A stretch of 64,000 bases of DNA from Chloroflexota bacterium (GTDB lineage: Bacteria; Chloroflexota; Anaerolineae; UBA1429). The notes under the pieces were generated by a model. The model did not search any database, was not told the origin of the DNA, and saw only the letters and a list, made by a program, of their open reading frames with translations. The translations under genes were made by a program, and so were the position numbers. Shown piece after piece: positions 61,155-64,000 of the stretch (positions are counted from its first letter, which is position 1; each line of letters opens with the position of its first letter). The DNA is taken from the NCBI GenBank assembly GCA_012719135.1, contig JAAYAW010000016.1:1-64000 (forward strand), in the 5' to 3' direction.

Positions 61155-62546
61155 CTATTCGAGAACACCGTCGAGGATGCCGGCTGCCCAACGGGGCAAT
61201 CGCCCCACCACGTGGACCCCGTCGGGGCCGTACTCGACGCTATCCACCACCCCGCGCTCGCGCCAGCTGCTTAGGATATCTCCCGCAGAGTACGGTAGAA
61301 CGACATCAAAAGGCAGCATGTTCTCAGCCAGCACGGCTTCGATCTCGGCAAGCAGGTCCTCTATGCCGACGCCCTGCTCCGCGGAGAGAAGGACCACTCG
61401 CTCGTACTCGTCCGACAAGCGACTCACCGGCCCCTCACGCTGGAGGAACCGCGTGCTCTCACGCGCAGCCAGAGCCTCCGGATCCACCAAGTCGATCTTG
61501 TTCATCGCCAGAATCATGGGCTTGGCGTCGGCGCCGATTTCGCGCAGCACCTGCAGCACCGCGCTATCCTTATCCAGTACGAGGGGATCACTGATATCGA
61601 TGACGTGCACGAGCACATCGGCCTCCAGCACTTCCTCCAGCGTGGCACGGAATGCCGCAACCAGCTGGGTGGGAAGCTTCTGGATAAAGCCTACGGTATC
61701 CGTAAAGAGCACCTGCTTGCCGCCGGGGAGGTCAAGCCGGCGCGTCGTAGGGTCCAGGGTGGCAAACAGCTGGTCCTGGACGAGCACGCCGGCATCGGTG
61801 AGCCGGTTGAGCAACGTGGACTTGCCGGCGTTTGTGTACCCAACGATCGCAACGGTTGGCAGTCCCTGCCGACGTCGCTGGCGGCGCCTTTGGCCACGAA
61901 GCTGACGCACCTGCTCCAGTTCGCGCCGAAGCTGCGCCATCCTTCGCCCAATCTCGCGCCGGTCCGACTCCAGCTGCGTCTCTCCGGGGCCCCGAAGCCC
62001 GACGCCGCCCACGGCCTGCCTCGAGAGGTGGGTCCATTGCCGCGTGAGGCGTGGCATACGGTAGGCATACTGTGCCAGTGCCACCTGGAGCGCTCCCTCG
62101 CGCGTGCGAGCGTGCAGCGCAAAGATATCCAGGATCAGCGCGGTCCGATCGAGTATGCTCAGCCCCAGTTCGCGCTCCAGCGTCCGGAGCTGCGCGGGCG
62201 ACAGCTCATCATCAAAGATGACAACCTCCGCGCCCAGCTCACTGCAGCGCTCTCGGACCTCGGCAACCTTTCCCGAGCCCATGTAGGTGGCCGGCTGTAC
62301 CTGCTCAACATTCTGCCGATCCTGTCCGACCACCTCGAGGCCTGCCGTCTCAGCGAGACGACGAAGCTCCTCCAGTGAAGAATCCGTGTCAAAGACGGAA
62401 CGTTCTCCCCGCACGTGCACCGCCATGAGGAACGCACGCTGTGGCCTTCTCCGGATCGATTCAGACTCGGACTCGCCAGCCGAATGTAGCGCTAAACTCG
62501 TGATAGCCTTTCTCCTGCTTCGAGCAGCCGTTCCTCCGGAACGCAA
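61155..62546 (-). CDS. hflX: GTPase HflX
   Basis: A ribosome-associated GTPase of up to 463 residues. The N-terminal HflX domain includes VGQDRQNVEQVQPATYMGSGK and FDDELSPAQLRTLE (about residues 80-120), the Gly-rich linker GGVGLRGPGETQLE (about 182), then the G domain with G1 GYTNAGKST (about 236), G3 DTVGFIQKLP (about 285) and G4 NKID (about 350). It splits or rescues stalled ribosomes. The start is uncertain: TTG 62546 overlaps dapL by 55 bases; ATG 62426 would drop 40 residues. Confidence 0.92.
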   Translation of the reverse strand: MRSGGTAARSRRKAITSLALHSAGESESESIRRRPQRAFLMAVHVRGERSVFDTDSSLEELRRLAETAGLEVVGQDRQNVEQVQPATYMGSGKVAEVRERCSELGAEVVIFDDELSPAQLRTLERELGLSILDRTALILDIFALHARTREGALQVALAQYAYRMPRLTRQWTHLSRQAVGGVGLRGPGETQLESDRREIGRRMAQLRRELEQVRQLRGQRRRQRRRQGLPTVAIVGYTNAGKSTLLNRLTDAGVLVQDQLFATLDPTTRRLDLPGGKQVLFTDTVGFIQKLPTQLVAAFRATLEEVLEADVLVHVIDISDPLVLDKDSAVLQVLREIGADAKPMILAMNKIDLVDPEALAARESTRFLQREGPVSRLSDEYERVVLLSAEQGVGIEDLLAEIEAVLAENMLPFDVVLPYSAGDILSSWRERGVVDSVEYGPDGVHVVGRLPRWAAGILDGVLE

Positions 62547-63646
62547 ACCGAGAGCCGCAGATACCCTTCACCATACTGCCCAAAGGCCGTCCCGGGCGTC
62601 ATCCACACACCCGTCTTGTCCAGCATGTCGAGGGCATACTCTTCACACGTGGCTCCCTCAGGAACGCGCGCCCAGACGTACAGCCCACCCTTGGGTACAT
62701 CCGCGCTCATTCCCAGCCGCGGAAGCCAGCCCAGGATGATGTCACGTCGTCGCTGGTAGATGGCATTGCGTTCTGCGAGCCAAGACTGATCGCCGTTATA
62801 GGCGAGAGTCGCCGCGTCCTGTATGGGCCGGAAGATGCCGGAATCAATGTTGGTCTTGACCGTGGTGAGCGCCTCGATGGCGGTCGCGTTGCCCACAGCG
62901 ACACCAACCCGCCAACCGGCCATGTTGTAGGTCTTGCTGTGCGAGTTGAACTCGATGGACACCTCTTTTGCCCCGGGCACCTGCAGAATGCTGGGAGCCA
63001 CGTAGCCATCAAAGGTCACATCGCAATACGGATTGTCATAGCAGATCAGTATGTCGTTGGCCGAAGCAAAGTCCACGGCTCTGGCCAGGAACTCGAGAGG
63101 CGCCGCCGCTCCGGTCGGGTTGTTGGGGTAGTTCAGCCACATGATAGTGGCGCGCTTGAGCACGTCGCCAGGGATCGCGTCAAAATCCGGCAGCCACCCG
63201 TTCTCTCGATAGAGCGGCATCGGGTACGAATCTCCCCCGGCCAACAGGGCACCCATCCGGTACGTCGGATAGCCAGGATCCGTAGCGAGGGCGATGCTGC
63301 CCGGGTCAATGAAGGCCAGGGCCACGTTCGCAAGCCCCTCCTTTGAACCGATGAGAGGTAGGATCTCCGATCCCGGATCCAACTCGACGCCAAAGCGACG
63401 GCCGTAGTAATCCGCCGTCGCTTGGCGGAGCGCCGGCGTACCATAGTAACCCGCATACCCATGGGTATCCGGACGCAGCGCGCTTTGGTACATGGCATCG
63501 ATGATCTCCTTGGGGGGCATCAGATCAGGGCTGCCGATCCCAAGGCTGATCACATCGACACCGTGCGCGCGCTCTGCCGCGATGCGCTTCTCCACGGTGG
63601 CGAACACATAGGGCGGTAGGTTTTCGATGCGCTTGGCGATTTTCAT
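62492..63646 (-). CDS. dapL: LL-diaminopimelate aminotransferase
   Basis: A 384-residue fold-type I PLP aminotransferase. The order LGIGSPDLMPP (about residue 35), GYPTYRMGALLAGG (about 125), NYPNNPTGA (about 172), YDNPYCDVTFDG (about 203) and the PLP-binding K238 in SHSKTYNMAGWRVG agrees with DapL, which converts tetrahydrodipicolinate to LL-diaminopimelate in lysine and cell-wall synthesis. Related alanine or aspartate aminotransferases are the alternative. It overlaps hflX on the same strand. Confidence 0.8.
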   Translation of the reverse strand: MKIAKRIENLPPYVFATVEKRIAAERAHGVDVISLGIGSPDLMPPKEIIDAMYQSALRPDTHGYAGYYGTPALRQATADYYGRRFGVELDPGSEILPLIGSKEGLANVALAFIDPGSIALATDPGYPTYRMGALLAGGDSYPMPLYRENGWLPDFDAIPGDVLKRATIMWLNYPNNPTGAAAPLEFLARAVDFASANDILICYDNPYCDVTFDGYVAPSILQVPGAKEVSIEFNSHSKTYNMAGWRVGVAVGNATAIEALTTVKTNIDSGIFRPIQDAATLAYNGDQSWLAERNAIYQRRRDIILGWLPRLGMSADVPKGGLYVWARVPEGATCEEYALDMLDKTGVWMTPGTAFGQYGEGYLRLSVCVPEERLLEAGERLSRV

Positions 63647-63702
63647 CCTGCTCTCCTAGCTGATACGGTCCCAAAGAGCGAGCGTAGGCCGAGTCTCTTC
63701 AC

Positions 63703-64000
63703 TCAGCGAGCAATTGCGCGCGCCGCAAGGGGCTCATCCTCGAGCCAGGTCTTGAGCACGTGTCCAACACGCAGAAGGCTCTTGGAAGCCACTCGTTGCG
63801 TTGTATCCTCGGTCGTATGCCAGAATGGATAGTCAAAATCGATAAGGAGGACAGAAGGAATACCCACCTTCAGAAAGGGCGTGTGGTCATCGATGATGTG
63901 ATGCTTATGAGATGGCACAAACACGTCCTCATATCCCAGGCGCCCAGCGAGAGCCCAAAGCTCCTCGGAAAGCCAGAGCGACGAGGACCACTCATAATAC
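63703..64000 (-). CDS. Partial M28-family metallopeptidase (C-terminal part)
   Basis: The reading frame is open to the right edge of the window, so the N-terminal part is missing; about 98 residues are seen. SEELWALAGRLGYED is followed by HIIDDHTPFLKVGIPSVLLIDFDY (cited for DDHTPFL and LIDFDY) and FWHTTEDT, the metal-ligand region of M28 zinc aminopeptidases and glutaminyl cyclases. It ends with a helical KTWLEDEPLAARAIAR. Substrate cannot be inferred from this part. Confidence 0.8.
   Translation of the reverse strand, partial: YYEWSSSLWLSEELWALAGRLGYEDVFVPSHKHHIIDDHTPFLKVGIPSVLLIDFDYPFWHTTEDTTQRVASKSLLRVGHVLKTWLEDEPLAARAIAR

Noticed and set aside
62427-62546. Reliable assignment of the hflX start at TTG 62546
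   Set aside because: It is the longest frame but overlaps dapL by 55 bases and lacks a good ribosome site; I report the frame but regard the start as open.

Overview
The window is GC-rich, densely packed bacterial chromosome. The gene set suggests Chloroflexota (Anaerolineae-like): a TIGR03960/TIGR03936 radical SAM pair, DUF1015-serA, a split glycine dehydrogenase (gcvPA/gcvPB), an LL-diaminopimelate aminotransferase, and many surface-glycan genes without lipid A genes. This is inferred from gene content; there is no rRNA gene to fix it. No insertion sequence, prophage, CRISPR array or integrase was seen.

Layout. 0-4 kb: a ROK sugar kinase with a DtxR-type regulator, an SDR, an RmlA-like nucleotidyltransferase and a VOC protein. 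4-21 kb: surface-polysaccharide genes, in a rightward methyltransferase/glycosyltransferase run, a leftward run (GT-C membrane protein, two paralogous glycosyltransferases, Wzt/Wzm-type ABC exporter), and a rightward FAD oxidoreductase/methyltransferase/PaaK-like ligase/GT2 run. 21-28 kb: tRNA-Pro(CGG), a GT2, an FGGY kinase, a DUF1015-serA operon behind a structured leader, a nitroreductase and tRNA-Glu(CTC). 28-31 kb: B12-binding-type radical SAM protein, its DUF2344 partner and a HIT protein. 31-35 kb: a cobalamin riboswitch with its own promoter and intrinsic terminator, controlling two exported proteins that look like the two halves of a transcobalamin/intrinsic-factor fold. 35-48 kb: fourteen genes on one strand with almost no gaps: two LipS-type radical SAM proteins, the complete glycine cleavage T/H/P1/P2 set, rsmI, an aminoglycoside-resistance-type 16S rRNA (m7G1405) methyltransferase homologue, two Gfo/Idh/MocA oxidoreductases, a UroD-like protein, an MBL-fold protein, folP and folK. 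48-57 kb: a GH2 enzyme, another glycosyltransferase, an O-antigen-ligase/TPR protein, a WecA/MraY-like transferase, a cyclophilin and a VTT-domain membrane protein. 57-64 kb: DUF3343, a GH78-like rhamnosidase, stand-alone AICAR transformylase, hflX, dapL and the C-terminal part of an M28 peptidase cut by the window edge.

How it fits together. The large 35-48 kb unit reads as a one-carbon/lipoate block: the LipS pair would build lipoyl groups, GcvH needs one, the cleavage system loads tetrahydrofolate, and FolP/FolK make folate. The B12-controlled pair just upstream looks like a cell-surface cobalamin-capture system. The glycan genes would build, modify and export a surface polysaccharide and remodel plant or microbial glycans (GH2, GH78).

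Most notable: (1) riboswitch-controlled split transcobalamin-like proteins; (2) a LipS1/LipS2-type lipoyl synthase beside glycine cleavage; (3) a G1405 methyltransferase homologue translationally coupled to RsmI. All functions are read from sequence alone; no database search was possible.
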